Shown piece by piece: positions 25,915 through 35,459 of a DNA stretch of 64,000 bases. The stretch is from Alkalihalobacterium alkalinitrilicum (GTDB lineage Bacteria; Bacillota; Bacilli; Bacillales; Bacillaceae_F): positions 1,319,932 through 1,383,931 of the forward strand of contig NZ_KV917368.1 in NCBI RefSeq assembly GCF_002019605.1, read 5' to 3'. Position 1 is the first letter of the stretch; every line of letters starts with the position of its first letter. Under the pieces are notes generated by a model. That model ran no database searches, was not told where the DNA came from, and worked only from the letters and a program-made list of their open reading frames with translations. Position numbers and translations under genes: made by a program.

Positions 25915-27033
25915 TTAGTTTTGTATTGCTCCAGCTACATCATAGTGACAAATATCGATTTCTGTATCATCTCCTAAGACTAGTTTCGCAAGTTCAGCTC
26001 CTAGATAAGGTCCTGCAGTTAATCCCGATGCCCCTAACCCATTAGCAATAAATACCCCTTCAACATTAGGTAATGCCCCGATGACAGGAAGAAATCCTGG
26101 GGTGAATGGTCGGAACCCGACTCTCGTTTCAACGAAAGTACTATTCGCCAAACCTGGCGCTACTCCAAGTGCTTTATCGAAAATTTTATGAATTCCACCA
26201 GGTGTAACTCGAGTATCAAAGCCCATTTCATCTTCATGGGTAGCCCCCACAATAACTCTCCCGTGATCAAATGCAAGCAAGTACTGATTGTTTGGTGGCA
26301 TCACGACGGGCCACGCACTCGTTTGGGTATTTGGTAATTCTAAATGGACGATTTGTGCTTTTTGTGGTGTAACTAAGAAGTTGATATCAAGTGGATGAAG
26401 TAAATCCTTTGCCCAAGCTCCTGCTGTAACGATCACTTGGTCAGCTTTAAGCTTTTCGTTATCGATAGTAATTCCGATTACGCGATGATTAACGAAATCT
26501 AATGATGCATTACCTATGATTACATTTGCACCTTTCTTTTTCGCTGCATTAACTAATGCATCACGTAGTGCTCTTCCATTTACGCGTGCACCTCCGCTAA
26601 TATGAACGGCACTATATTCTTCAGAAAGTGGTGGAAATAATAATTTTGTTTCAGCTGGAGATAAGCGTTTAATTTCACCGATTTCTGGTGCACCCTCTTT
26701 TCGTTGGTGTGCACGTTCCATCATTTGTTCAAGTTTTTGATCATCCGTATGTAAACTGATTGCGCCAACTCTTGTGTAGCCAGTGTTCTTTTCGTCAATC
26801 AATTCTAACTCTCGAATTAGAGTTGGATAATATTTCGCTCCTCCTTTGACAAGTTGGTACCAAGCTTTATTTCTCCGTTGCGTTAGCCATGGACAAACGA
26901 TCCCAGCCGCTGCATCAGTCGCCTGTCCAATGTCTTGACGGTCTACTAATATAACGTTTACACCTGTTTTAGCAAGGTGATAAGCTGTTGATGCCCCGAG
27001 AATTCCTGCTCCGATTACAATATATGTATTCAT
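25915..27033 (-). CDS. FAD-dependent amino acid oxidase (DAO family, glycine-oxidase-like)
   Basis: The 372-residue protein opens with the dinucleotide motif YIVIGAGILGASTAYHLA, an Asp after the second strand (LVDR) and AAAGIVCPWL. The C-terminal FAD motif is FIANGLGASGLTAGPYLG. R-x-G-F-R-P-F-T-P near residue 300 matches the substrate-binding arginine region of DAO family oxidases. These deaminate glycine or D-amino acids with formation of H2O2. No thiamine biosynthesis genes (the usual thiO neighbours) are adjacent, so a specific substrate is not assigned. Confidence 0.85.
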   Translation of the reverse strand: MNTYIVIGAGILGASTAYHLAKTGVNVILVDRQDIGQATDAAAGIVCPWLTQRRNKAWYQLVKGGAKYYPTLIRELELIDEKNTGYTRVGAISLHTDDQKLEQMMERAHQRKEGAPEIGEIKRLSPAETKLLFPPLSEEYSAVHISGGARVNGRALRDALVNAAKKKGANVIIGNASLDFVNHRVIGITIDNEKLKADQVIVTAGAWAKDLLHPLDINFLVTPQKAQIVHLELPNTQTSAWPVVMPPNNQYLLAFDHGRVIVGATHEDEMGFDTRVTPGGIHKIFDKALGVAPGLANSTFVETRVGFRPFTPGFLPVIGALPNVEGVFIANGLGASGLTAGPYLGAELAKLVLGDDTEIDICHYDVAGAIQN

Positions 27034-27204
27034 TAAAACACCTTTTCTGTTTCGTAATATGTTCTTTAAAACATTTTACAAAACAATTTAAAATCGAACA
27101 AATGATTTTAAAGTAATACGGTGTGAGACAGACACTTTAAACCTTCAATTTTTTATATTACTGTTTCTATTTAAATTAAAGTAAAAAGTTGATGTAAAAA
27201 GGTT

Positions 27205-27335
27205 ATAAAGTGAACTTCCATCAGTGGGAGTTTTCCTTTTCCCCACTGATGGTTAATTGAGACCCACACGATGTGGCTCACAAAGAGGTTACTAAAGGAC
27301 ATGGCGCATATAGCCTGTGTTCATTTAGTTGTTGC
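27205..27335 (+). repeat. Dispersed repeat copy 5 (right end missing)
   Basis: It begins ATAAAGTGAACTTCC, has stem 1 CCATCAGTGGG/CCCACTGATGG, the CCCACACGATGTGG hairpin and CTGTGTTCATTTAGTTGTT, then loses similarity. Confidence 0.75.
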
Positions 27336-27362
27336 GGGATAAATTTTCAAACTATATTAGAG

Positions 27363-27515
27363 TTATTCTGGGAGACGATTTTTAAATGCTTCTTTTGTGA
27401 CTAAGTAACCATCATCTCCTGATGATTCAATTTTCGGTTGTTTCTGTTCACTATTTTTAGGGAACTCACCTGGGTGACTCTTTTTCTTGTGATTCAAGCT
27501 TTTACCACGTGCCAT
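27363..27515 (-). CDS. Small basic hydrophilic protein
   Basis: The 50-residue protein starts MARGKSLNHKKKSHPGEFPK and ends in DGYLVTKEAFKNRLPE. AGGAGGG lies 7 nt before ATG 27515, so the longer frame from 27545 is rejected. The Lys/His-rich start resembles small proteins of spore formers, but no family is recognised. Confidence 0.65.
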   Translation of the reverse strand: MARGKSLNHKKKSHPGEFPKNSEQKQPKIESSGDDGYLVTKEAFKNRLPE

Positions 27516-27673
27516 CTCATATCCCTCCTTCGATGTTGTACACATTCAGTTTTTTCAAAAAATGGTGTACTTATGTATGGAGACTATATTAAAGTTTAGA
27601 TGAAAAGGGTTGGAAGAAAACACTAGAAAGGTGATATATAGGTATGGCTTATACTACATATCACCTTCATTAA

Positions 27674-27949
27674 TTATTGTTGTTGATTTTGTTGTTGTTG
27701 TAATTGTTGAAGTTGCTGTGAAGCTTGTTGAAGTTCTTGTTGCACTTGTTGGAATTGTTGCTGTTGAGCAGGTTGAGAACTATTTTGCGCTTGCTGTAGC
27801 TGTTGTTGTGCTTGTTGCAATTGCTGTTGAGCTTGTTGAAGATCTTGAGGACTTGCTTGTTGTGTAGCTTGCTGAACGGCTTGCTGTGCTTGTTGGATAG
27901 CTTGTTGTGCCTGCTGTGCTGCTTGTTGTGTTTGTTGGTTTTGTTGCAC
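27674..27949 (-). CDS. Extremely glutamine-rich coiled-coil protein
   Basis: More than half of the 91 residues are glutamine, arranged as QQAQQ-type units: QQAIQQAQQAVQQATQQ, then QQLQQAQQQLQQAQ and a QQLQQLQQQQNQQQ tail. Alanine, leucine and valine fall at regular positions that would allow an amphipathic or coiled-coil helix. The GTG start at 27949 is preceded by AGGGGGATT at 8 nt, which supports the minus strand over the valine-rich plus-strand shadow and the asparagine/lysine-rich alternative frame. There is no signal peptide or cysteine. It lacks the TEFASETD-type cleavage sites of gamma SASP, so it is not that protein. Function unknown. Confidence 0.7.
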   Translation of the reverse strand: MQQNQQTQQAAQQAQQAIQQAQQAVQQATQQASPQDLQQAQQQLQQAQQQLQQAQNSSQPAQQQQFQQVQQELQQASQQLQQLQQQQNQQQ

Positions 27950-28059
27950 CGTAAAATCCCCCTATATGAGTAAGTGATTTTTGTTACTCGTTTATAATTC
28001 CTAAATTCAAATTTAATATACTGATTATAAAAATTCCTCTTTTCGAAAAATGGAATAAA

Positions 28060-28100
28060 AAGGGGATACAACAATTCAATAAAAATTGTTGTATCCCCTT
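28060..28100 (-). terminator. Terminator after universal stress protein gene, 17-bp stem
   Basis: AAGGGGATACAACAATT pairs with AATTGTTGTATCCCCTT around a 7-nt loop, followed by a T run on the minus strand. Confidence 0.85.
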
Positions 28101-28107
28101 ATATCTG

Positions 28108-28527
28108 TCATTTTACAATCATTACTGGACTTTTTACACGTTTTGCAACTTTATGACTAACACTTCCAAGGACCATGCTTTGTAGTCGGTTTAATCCTCT
28201 ACTTCCTAATAGCACACAATCAAAGTCATGTTCATTTGCATAGTTAACAACTGTTGGTCCAGGTTCACCATGAAGCGTTTTAATTTCATATTGGACTTTA
28301 GCTAATTCCAACTGTTCGACGATACCTTTAAGTCTTTCTTTTCTTTTATTCGCGATCTCAAATGAACCTCTATTATGAAGGACATCCGCTTTCGATGTTG
28401 CCCCATCTACCACATAGACAGTTTCAATAACAGCTTCCTCGTTTCCCTGAACAAGTGCAATTGCTTTTTCAGCTGCTCTCAAAGAGTGTTCTGAGCCATC
28501 TGCTGCTACAAGAATTCGTTGAAACAT
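28108..28527 (-). CDS. Universal stress protein (UspA family), paralogue 1
   Basis: The 139-residue single Usp domain starts MFQRILVAADGSEHSLRAAE and has the ATP-binding signature G-2x-G-9x-G-S in GSRGLNRLQSMVLGSVSHKV near the C-terminus, so nucleotide binding is expected. ATG at 28527 is used because GGGAG lies upstream; the longer in-frame start at 28602 adds an unlikely hydrophobic leader. It is strikingly similar to the protein at 32073-32492 and to the relic at 38049-38170. Confidence 0.88.
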   Translation of the reverse strand: MFQRILVAADGSEHSLRAAEKAIALVQGNEEAVIETVYVVDGATSKADVLHNRGSFEIANKRKERLKGIVEQLELAKVQYEIKTLHGEPGPTVVNYANEHDFDCVLLGSRGLNRLQSMVLGSVSHKVAKRVKSPVMIVK

Positions 28528-28772
28528 TTCATCACTACTCCCAAAAAAACCAATTTTTATCTTTATATAAATAATAATATAACGAAAAGCTTTATCAAAC
28601 AAGATATGCTTTTTGCTATCGATTTAAATATAGAAGCTTGAGATAATAATAAATTTTATCCTTAACTGAAAACGGAAAAGGAGGGCACTCGTTCGTCATC
28701 TGACCAAGCCATTGCCAATTAAGGAGAAAATTTTAGTTTCATTAGTCCTCTCCTCCAATTTCAATTCATATG

Positions 28773-30069
<1,297 letters not shown>

Positions 30070-30100
30070 AAAAGGCTGACCAATTGATGATCAGCCTTTT
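30070..30100 (-). terminator. Terminator after small helical protein gene
   Basis: AAAAGGCTGA pairs with TCAGCCTTTT; the T run continues on both strands. Confidence 0.7.
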
Positions 30101-30136
30101 TATCTTTCATCAATACTTTTGTCAGGTACATAATTC

Positions 30137-30313
30137 TTACTCAACAGCTTTCCCCTGTTTTTCCAAGATACGAAGTCTCGCCCGTTCTTTAATTACTGTT
30201 ATTTCTGTAATACACCTTTTAATTTCTTCTTCTGTTGCATTCTTTACCATACGTTCGGTCAATTCCTCTACTTTCCTCAGTTCTTCCGAATTTAAATAAT
30301 CTTCATTATTCAT
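30137..30313 (-). CDS. Small charged helical protein
   Basis: The 58-residue product is Glu/Lys/Arg-rich and predicted helical: NSEELRKVEELTERMVKN, then EEEIKRCITEITVIKERARL. AAAGG lies about 8 nt before the ATG at 30313 (an ATG at 30316 is adjacent). Family not recognised. Confidence 0.6.
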   Translation of the reverse strand: MNNEDYLNSEELRKVEELTERMVKNATEEEIKRCITEITVIKERARLRILEKQGKAVE

Positions 30314-30549
30314 CATATCTACCTTTCTATATTTTAATTCTTTCAAAAAATAATACTCATTTTCACTTTAGAACAATGATCTCTCGACTCCTTATCCTTA
30401 AGATTAACGTGAAGATAAATTTTGTCTTTTAGTTAGGGATATTTGGTTGGGTTATCAATTGAGGGTTATGAGGTATGTATAATTGTACTATAACACAAAA
30501 TTGTCACAAATTAAATTGATTATCATTTATTTATAATTATACACTAGTG

Positions 30550-31949
30550 TTGCATAAAACTGCATTCTATAAGTTAGAATATTCTGTATTTTGTACTTCG
30601 TGGCAAATGAGCTAAAAAGACAACACCAAGCGAAAGGTGGTACTGTCCATTTGGTAAAATTATACATTTAGTTCTTAAGTGACGGTCAGCTAGTAAAGTT
30701 CTTACGGAATCCCTTTGGGACTAATATAACTGAACCATACATGGACTGGCCGCCATAAAGTTCTCTTCAACCATCGAGTGATCTGTAAAAGTGTTTGCTT
30801 ACTTTTGATTTCTAGTTGGATAAGTACACTAAGGCAGTACGTAATCAGTCCTAAAAACAGTTGATTGTGAACTGCTTCTTCACTATAACCAAAAAAAGTT
30901 TTAATTTTTACGTGCTGTTTTAACCATTTGAAAAAGAGCTCAATTGCCCACCTTGAACGGTATAGATCTCCAATTTCTTCAGCTGTTAAATCGAAGCGAT
31001 TGGTAATCAAGCGTAGTAATTGTCCTTTTGAATCAACGGTTTCAATAATACGAAACACATTTTCACATCGCTTTTGTGTTGTGCCGATATAGGCCATTTT
31101 GTCTGATGTTACTGGGCTACCTTCTGGAATGTTAAACGTTTCAATCTCTCGAATAACTGCGTTTTTCTTTAGTCTGGATAGGAAAAAGATACCATCATCT
31201 GTATAACGATCAAATCGTTCATAATCAACATACCCGCGGTCAAACACGTACATGGCGTCTTTATCATCAACGAGTATTTCAAGTTGGTTTCGGTCGTGTT
31301 CCGAAGCATCTGTGATAATGGCTTTTTCTGGGTATGCCAATTCCTGATCCACGTAAACTAACCTAAGGTGAAGTTTTACGCCAGCTTTAGTCTTTCGAAA
31401 TTTGGCCCACTGACAACGAGTAAGATTGAGTGGCATCGTACTAGAGTCAATGATTTTAATCGGTCGGATGGCTTTTCGTTTTTCTGTCTTGAGGTGAATC
31501 AGACGTACAAGTTCAAGAAAGATAGTTGATAAAAACTCAGGGTCTATCGCTCTATTCTTACGAGAAAGCTGAGAGACACTGATTGATTTAAATCCAAGTT
31601 CTTTCTGTAACTTCTCATCAGCCAGTGCTGTATTAAGATCATGGAGACTTTCCATTTGATTTAAGTGAGCATAAAGAAAAAGCTTAGTAAAAGAGAGTGT
31701 TTTTAGCTTCTTTGTGTACTTATCAAGTTGATACTTTTCAACTTGTTCATCAAAAAGTTTTATATTTATGGGCGCAACCCATTTACCAAATGAAGATAAT
31801 CGTGTATTCTTGTCCATAGCTGATATCCTTTACTTTTGGATTTGGACAGGAACCACCTGTACTTCCATTGTAAAGGATTTTTTTGTATCCAAATCAATCA
31901 ATAATTGAAGATTTATAGTATTTTAAATATTTCGTTTCTTTTAATGCAA
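30550..31949 (-). mobile_element. IS4 family insertion sequence, second type
   Basis: Inverted ends TTGCAT and ATGCAA are flanked on both sides by the palindromic octamer CACTAGTG (30542-30549 and 31950-31957). The octamer is its own complement, so it can be read either as an 8-bp target duplication or as part of the terminal repeats. The element is about 1400 bp with one transposase gene. Confidence 0.8.
30702..31817 (-). CDS. IS4 family transposase
   Basis: The 371-residue DDE transposase has aspartates in KIIDSSTMPLN and FDRGYVDYERF and the YREK signature in YRSRWAIELFFKWLK (Y-x2-R-x3-E-x6-K). The N-terminal part (SVSQLSRKNRAID) resembles the DUF4372-like DNA-binding segment of this IS4 group. 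The gene is intact and unrelated in sequence to the other IS4 transposase at 14651. Confidence 0.9.
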   Translation of the reverse strand: MDKNTRLSSFGKWVAPINIKLFDEQVEKYQLDKYTKKLKTLSFTKLFLYAHLNQMESLHDLNTALADEKLQKELGFKSISVSQLSRKNRAIDPEFLSTIFLELVRLIHLKTEKRKAIRPIKIIDSSTMPLNLTRCQWAKFRKTKAGVKLHLRLVYVDQELAYPEKAIITDASEHDRNQLEILVDDKDAMYVFDRGYVDYERFDRYTDDGIFFLSRLKKNAVIREIETFNIPEGSPVTSDKMAYIGTTQKRCENVFRIIETVDSKGQLLRLITNRFDLTAEEIGDLYRSRWAIELFFKWLKQHVKIKTFFGYSEEAVHNQLFLGLITYCLSVLIQLEIKSKQTLLQITRWLKRTLWRPVHVWFSYISPKGIP

Positions 31950-32072
31950 CACTAGTGATAATTATATATATTTGAAAAGCCTGTATCGAGTATCCACAGG
32001 CTTTTTCAATTTTTATCTCGTAATCATTCTTAAATGGTAGATAGTTCCGAAATGTAAACGTTTTCAATTTTA

Positions 32073-32492
32073 TTATTTAACAATCATTACTGGACACCTT
32101 ACTCGTTTTGCCACTTTGTGACTTACACTTCCTAATACCATACTTTGAAGAGCATTCAGTCCTCTACTTCCTATGACAAGACAATCAAAATTTTTACCAT
32201 TCGCATACTCAACGACAGTTGGACCTGGCTCACCTCGGACAATATTTACTTGGTATTTAATTCCTTCAGTTGTGAAAATATTTAAAATTTCTTTTAATTT
32301 TTCTCTCCGTGTTTTCTCAATTTGATTTGAGTCCAAATTACGAAGTACATCTGCTTTAGATGTTGACCCGTTAATGACATAGATGACTTCAACAAAACCA
32401 TTGGCTTTGTTCTTGATTAAATGAACAGCTTTTTCGGCAGCGCGTATGGAATGTTTAGAACCATCAGCAGCTAAAAGTATTTGTTGAAACAT
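32073..32492 (-). CDS. Universal stress protein (UspA family), paralogue 2
   Basis: The 139-residue Usp domain is closely related to the protein at 28108-28527. It starts MFQQILLAADGSKHSIRAAE and has GSRGLNALQSMVLGSVSHKV near the C-terminus (ATP-binding signature). ATG at 32492 follows AGTAGGGATGAG. It is separated from its paralogue by pfkA and the second IS4 element. Confidence 0.88.
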   Translation of the reverse strand: MFQQILLAADGSKHSIRAAEKAVHLIKNKANGFVEVIYVINGSTSKADVLRNLDSNQIEKTRREKLKEILNIFTTEGIKYQVNIVRGEPGPTVVEYANGKNFDCLVIGSRGLNALQSMVLGSVSHKVAKRVRCPVMIVK

Positions 32493-32761
32493 CTCATCCC
32501 TACTTTCTCACTTTATTTATATTATAGATAGTTTATTGACAGAATGTTCTAATAATATTTTATCATACATTTATTATCCTTTTCAAAATGTTCGTTTTGT
32601 TTTATTAAAAAATTTTTAATTCACGAAACTATCATTACAGTCAAATGAATTCTAAGTAAACCTAATTATTTTCCTTCACCCTTTTTTCTCATTATTTTAC
32701 AATCCTTTTCTTATATTTTCTTCTTTTTAACAAATACTACTTTGTAAAGGAGTGATGTTAA

Positions 32762-33052
32762 TTGTTTGAATCAATCTATACTATGGATGAATTTCCCCTT
32801 GTACAACACATCGGTTATGCAACCGAAGAAAGAAGTTATGATTTTACACTTGTTTTTTCAGGTAACTTTTTTGGTAAAACTTTAGTTAGTTGTCTTCAAA
32901 GTGGAAATTCCACATTATTGGACTACGAAGATGTCGGTGATCTATCTGTTATAAAACAAGCATTTAAAATCATCGAAGATGCCCCAGCTCAAGATATTTC
33001 CACGCTTTTACTTACTAAAATCCCGATTTCAGCAAATTACGAACAGTATTAA
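32762..33052 (+). CDS. DUF3055-like (SAV0927-type) small protein
   Basis: The 96-residue protein fits the pattern of DUF3055: RSYDFTLVFSGNFFGKTLV, CLQSGNSTLLDYEDVGDL and AFKIIEDAPAQDISTLLLT. Structural studies of the family show a small alpha/beta fold; function unknown. The TTG start at 32762 is supported by AAAGGAGTGA 6 nt upstream. Confidence 0.65.
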   Translation: MFESIYTMDEFPLVQHIGYATEERSYDFTLVFSGNFFGKTLVSCLQSGNSTLLDYEDVGDLSVIKQAFKIIEDAPAQDISTLLLTKIPISANYEQY

Positions 33053-33138
33053 AGTTGATTATTTAATTACGAAGCCTTTGTTCTTTTACTATTTATATTA
33101 ATCATAGCTTATTGAATATAAAACAAACGAATTAAAAA

Positions 33139-33173
33139 GCAAAAAAACCTACTTGAATGATAAAAAGTAGGTT
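33139..33173. terminator. Terminator, stem AACCTACTT/AAGTAGGTT
   Basis: A 9-bp stem with T7 on the minus strand ends the candidate small RNA; on the plus strand it also follows the DUF3055-like gene. Confidence 0.8.
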
Positions 33174-33338
33174 CTTTTACTTTTAGTTTTATTTAAAATC
33201 ATAAGGAAAAGCATATCTTCTCCACGTTAAATTAATATTAAATAACTTGAGGGTTATGGTGAAAAGACATCACTTCTCCTCTTAGTATTAGCCCCGCCTT
33301 CGCATAATACTATGGTAGCCACAGTTGCTACCCTACCT
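33139..33338 (-). ncRNA. Candidate CcpA-controlled small RNA, about 200 nt
   Basis: Transcription should start near 33338 from the consensus promoter at 33345-33373 and stop at the terminator at 33139-33173. The RNA begins with two hairpins: GGTAGCC/GGCTACC-type at 33314-33332 and TAGTATTA/TAATACTA at 33283-33312 with a G-rich loop (GAAGGCGGGG). Then comes a strong ribosome binding site (AGAGGAG) and a 10-codon frame encoding MSFHHNPQVI (33238-33270). A second short frame from 33214 runs into the terminator and is probably not translated. It resembles no riboswitch class I can name. It could be a regulatory RNA, a leader-peptide RNA or a dual-function RNA. Confidence 0.6.
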
Positions 33339-33344
33339 AAATTC

Positions 33345-33373
33345 ATTATAATTGGAAGCGCTTACATTGTCAA
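33345..33373 (-). promoter_or_regulatory. Consensus sigma-A promoter with embedded cre site
   Basis: TTGACA (33373-33368), exactly 17 bp, then TATAAT (33350-33345). The spacer holds TGTAAGCGCTTCCA (33353-33366), a match to the cre box bound by CcpA. A cre site between -35 and -10 predicts repression when glucose-type sugars are present. Confidence 0.85.
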
Positions 33374-33467
33374 TTGTTTTTTAGTTTCTTTTCCTAAAGA
33401 ACACTTTTTAGTTATATAGTACGCTGTTCATTTTTTTGAAAGCTCTTGAATCTTAGAAATAGGTTTT

Positions 33468-33617
33468 CTATAGGTCCGACGAATCATCATAATCGTATCG
33501 AAAACCATCATTTTGTGTTGTTTTTCCGCCAGATCGTTCTGTTCGATTTGCTTTATTTTGAACCTCGTTATTTTCTTCGTTCCTTCCAGTGTTTTGGTCT
33601 TTTTTAGATGAACTCAT
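33468..33617 (-). CDS. Small hydrophilic protein
   Basis: The 49-residue protein starts MSSSKKDQNTGRNEENNEVQ and ends in an acidic YDYDDSSDL tail; it is rich in Asn, Lys, Ser and Asp. TAGGAGG is 8 nt before ATG 33617. It has no recognisable family; composition resembles spore-associated small proteins. Confidence 0.65.
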   Translation of the reverse strand: MSSSKKDQNTGRNEENNEVQNKANRTERSGGKTTQNDGFRYDYDDSSDL

Positions 33618-33788
33618 TTTTGTCCTCCTAACAGATTTTTATCTTACCATCTCTAAACTATGATTTGTAAACTGACGAAGATATATTCCTTTACAAGGTA
33701 CATTTAACGTAACCAGAATTAATCTATCATAAAAGTTGATTTTTTAAGCGACTTTAATAAGTTATACGGTCTTTGCTATTGTGTAAGA

Positions 33789-33830
33789 AGAAGAAGCACC
33801 TATACGTTTTTTTGTATAAGTGCTTCTTCT
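33789..33830 (-). terminator. Terminator after cstA-like gene
   Basis: AGAAGAAGCAC pairs with GTGCTTCTTCT, and TATAC with GTATA inside, around a T7 loop. Confidence 0.8.
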
Positions 33831-33877
33831 AATATATTGAGTAAGTGACGTTGAACATTTTATGATTCGTGTTCGAT

Positions 33878-35320
33878 TTACGCTACTTTCTTCTCTTCAT
33901 CATCAATTTTAAAGTTCGCTTCTTGTCGGTTTAACTTTACTTTATAACCAAACAATCCAAGAATAACGATGGTTCCAGTTGCTCCTAAGATATAAGAAGT
34001 GGTCATGGGTAGACCAAACCCGATCGGTGCATTAAAAATGAAAGTGAGAGCAACCATTGTCATGAATGTCGCAGGGATTGTTGCGACCCAATGTACCTTG
34101 TGTTGAATAGCTAGATACATTGCTCCAACGAATAAGGCAATCGCACTAATGGCGGCATTTGTCACCCCAAAGTATCTCCAGAGTAATGTGAAATCCATGT
34201 TAGTCAAAACAAACGAAATTACAAATAACGGTAAAGCAATCCATAAACGACTTAATAACTTTAGTTGCGGAAGATTAATGTATTCAGCGATAATCATTCG
34301 AGCTGAACGGAACGCTGTATCACCTGATGTAATTGGCAATACGATTACACCTAATACCGCTAAAGTCCCACCAATGGCCCCTAATAATGTAAAGGCTACT
34401 TCACTAACAACAAGTCCAGCTCCACCAGTGGCAATGAGTTCATTTAAATCGGTACCATAGAAAAGGCTCATAGCAGCTGCGGCCCAAATCATGGCAATAA
34501 TACCTTCAACAATCATCATTCCATAAAAAACTTTACGGCCATTTCTTTCATTCTGTAATGTTCTCGAAATAATTGGTGACTGTGTCGCGTGGAAACCAGA
34601 AATTGCACCACATGCAATTGTAATCATTAATAATGGAAAAATAGCTACTCCTGCCGGGTGCATGTTTTGTAGTGTTAATTCAGGAATTGGTGCTCCTGTT
34701 ATAACAAGCATTCCACCTACCCCAATTGCACTAATGACTAAAAGAGCTCCTAAGATTGGATAAATTCGTCCAATAATTTTATCTACAGGTAATAAAGTTG
34801 CAATAATATAATAAACAAAAATGGCTCCTGTAATAATACCTAACGCAATAACACCATCCATTAAGCTAAATAAAAGTCCAGCTGGTGCAGTCACGAAAAC
34901 GGTACCAACTAAAAGTAATAAAAGTACTGCGACTGCATTAACTATGTGCTTCATACTATTTCCTAGAAATTTTCCTGCTAATTGAGGCAAGTGCGCCCCT
35001 TTATTCCGAATAGAAATCATTCCTGTTAAATAATCATGAACAGCCCCAGCAAAAATACTACCAACGACGATCCAGATAAAGGCGACTGGACCATAGAGCG
35101 CACCCATAATTGGACCGAAAATAGGCCCAACTCCCGCAATGTTTAATAGCTGGATCAACGAGTTGCGATTCGTTCCCATTGGAATGTAGTCAACTCCGTC
35201 TCTCATACTATAAGCAGGTGTTTGTCTCGCTTCTTTCACACCGAATATTTTTTCAATCAACTTTCCGTACGTAAAATAACCAATAATTAAAAGTGCGATA
35301 GCAAATAAAAATGTGAACAA
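33878..35320 (-). CDS. cstA: Carbon starvation protein A family transporter
   Basis: The 480-residue membrane protein has about 13 hydrophobic segments and CstA motifs at the N-terminus: DYIPMGTNRNSLIQLLNIAG, VGPIFGPIMGALYGP and AGAVHDYLTGMISIRNKG. It is near the short form of the family. CstA/BtsT proteins take up pyruvate, or peptides in some species. A LytTR response regulator and LytS kinase lie directly upstream in the same direction, as with the E. coli BtsSR-BtsT pyruvate system, which supports pyruvate or a related acid as substrate (inference). A near-consensus cre box lies 20 bp before the start. Confidence 0.87.
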   Translation of the reverse strand: MFTFLFAIALLIIGYFTYGKLIEKIFGVKEARQTPAYSMRDGVDYIPMGTNRNSLIQLLNIAGVGPIFGPIMGALYGPVAFIWIVVGSIFAGAVHDYLTGMISIRNKGAHLPQLAGKFLGNSMKHIVNAVAVLLLLLVGTVFVTAPAGLLFSLMDGVIALGIITGAIFVYYIIATLLPVDKIIGRIYPILGALLVISAIGVGGMLVITGAPIPELTLQNMHPAGVAIFPLLMITIACGAISGFHATQSPIISRTLQNERNGRKVFYGMMIVEGIIAMIWAAAAMSLFYGTDLNELIATGGAGLVVSEVAFTLLGAIGGTLAVLGVIVLPITSGDTAFRSARMIIAEYINLPQLKLLSRLWIALPLFVISFVLTNMDFTLLWRYFGVTNAAISAIALFVGAMYLAIQHKVHWVATIPATFMTMVALTFIFNAPIGFGLPMTTSYILGATGTIVILGLFGYKVKLNRQEANFKIDDEEKKVA

Positions 35321-35339
35321 CTGTGAACACCTCTTTCTT

Positions 35340-35353
35340 TGAATGCGTTTTCA
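35340..35353. promoter_or_regulatory. Near-consensus cre (CcpA) box upstream of cstA
   Basis: On the minus strand TGAAAACGCATTCA matches the cre consensus TGWAANCGNTNWCA at all but one position. It lies between the regulator gene and cstA, close to the start codon, as in roadblock-type repression. Confidence 0.6.
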
Positions 35354-35459
35354 TTATGCTATTATTCTAGCATCGCCATCCGAAATTGTGACAAATATAT
35401 GACTAACATGTCGAAAGAGAGTGTTGAAATGTATATTTCCACGTTTATAACGTTAGTAA

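Noticed and set aside
27610..27867. Valine-rich plus-strand frame opposite the glutamine-rich gene
   Set aside because: It is the complement of CAA/CAG repeats. The minus-strand frame has the ribosome binding site.
30070..30100. Further copy of the SLC13/Rrf2 leader motif
   Set aside because: It contains AAGGCTGA but lacks the preceding small hairpin with CC-A arms; it is an ordinary terminator.
33238..33338. Known riboswitch (cyclic di-GMP, SAM, Mn or purine type)
   Set aside because: None of the conserved cores of these classes could be recognised; the two hairpins do not fit them.
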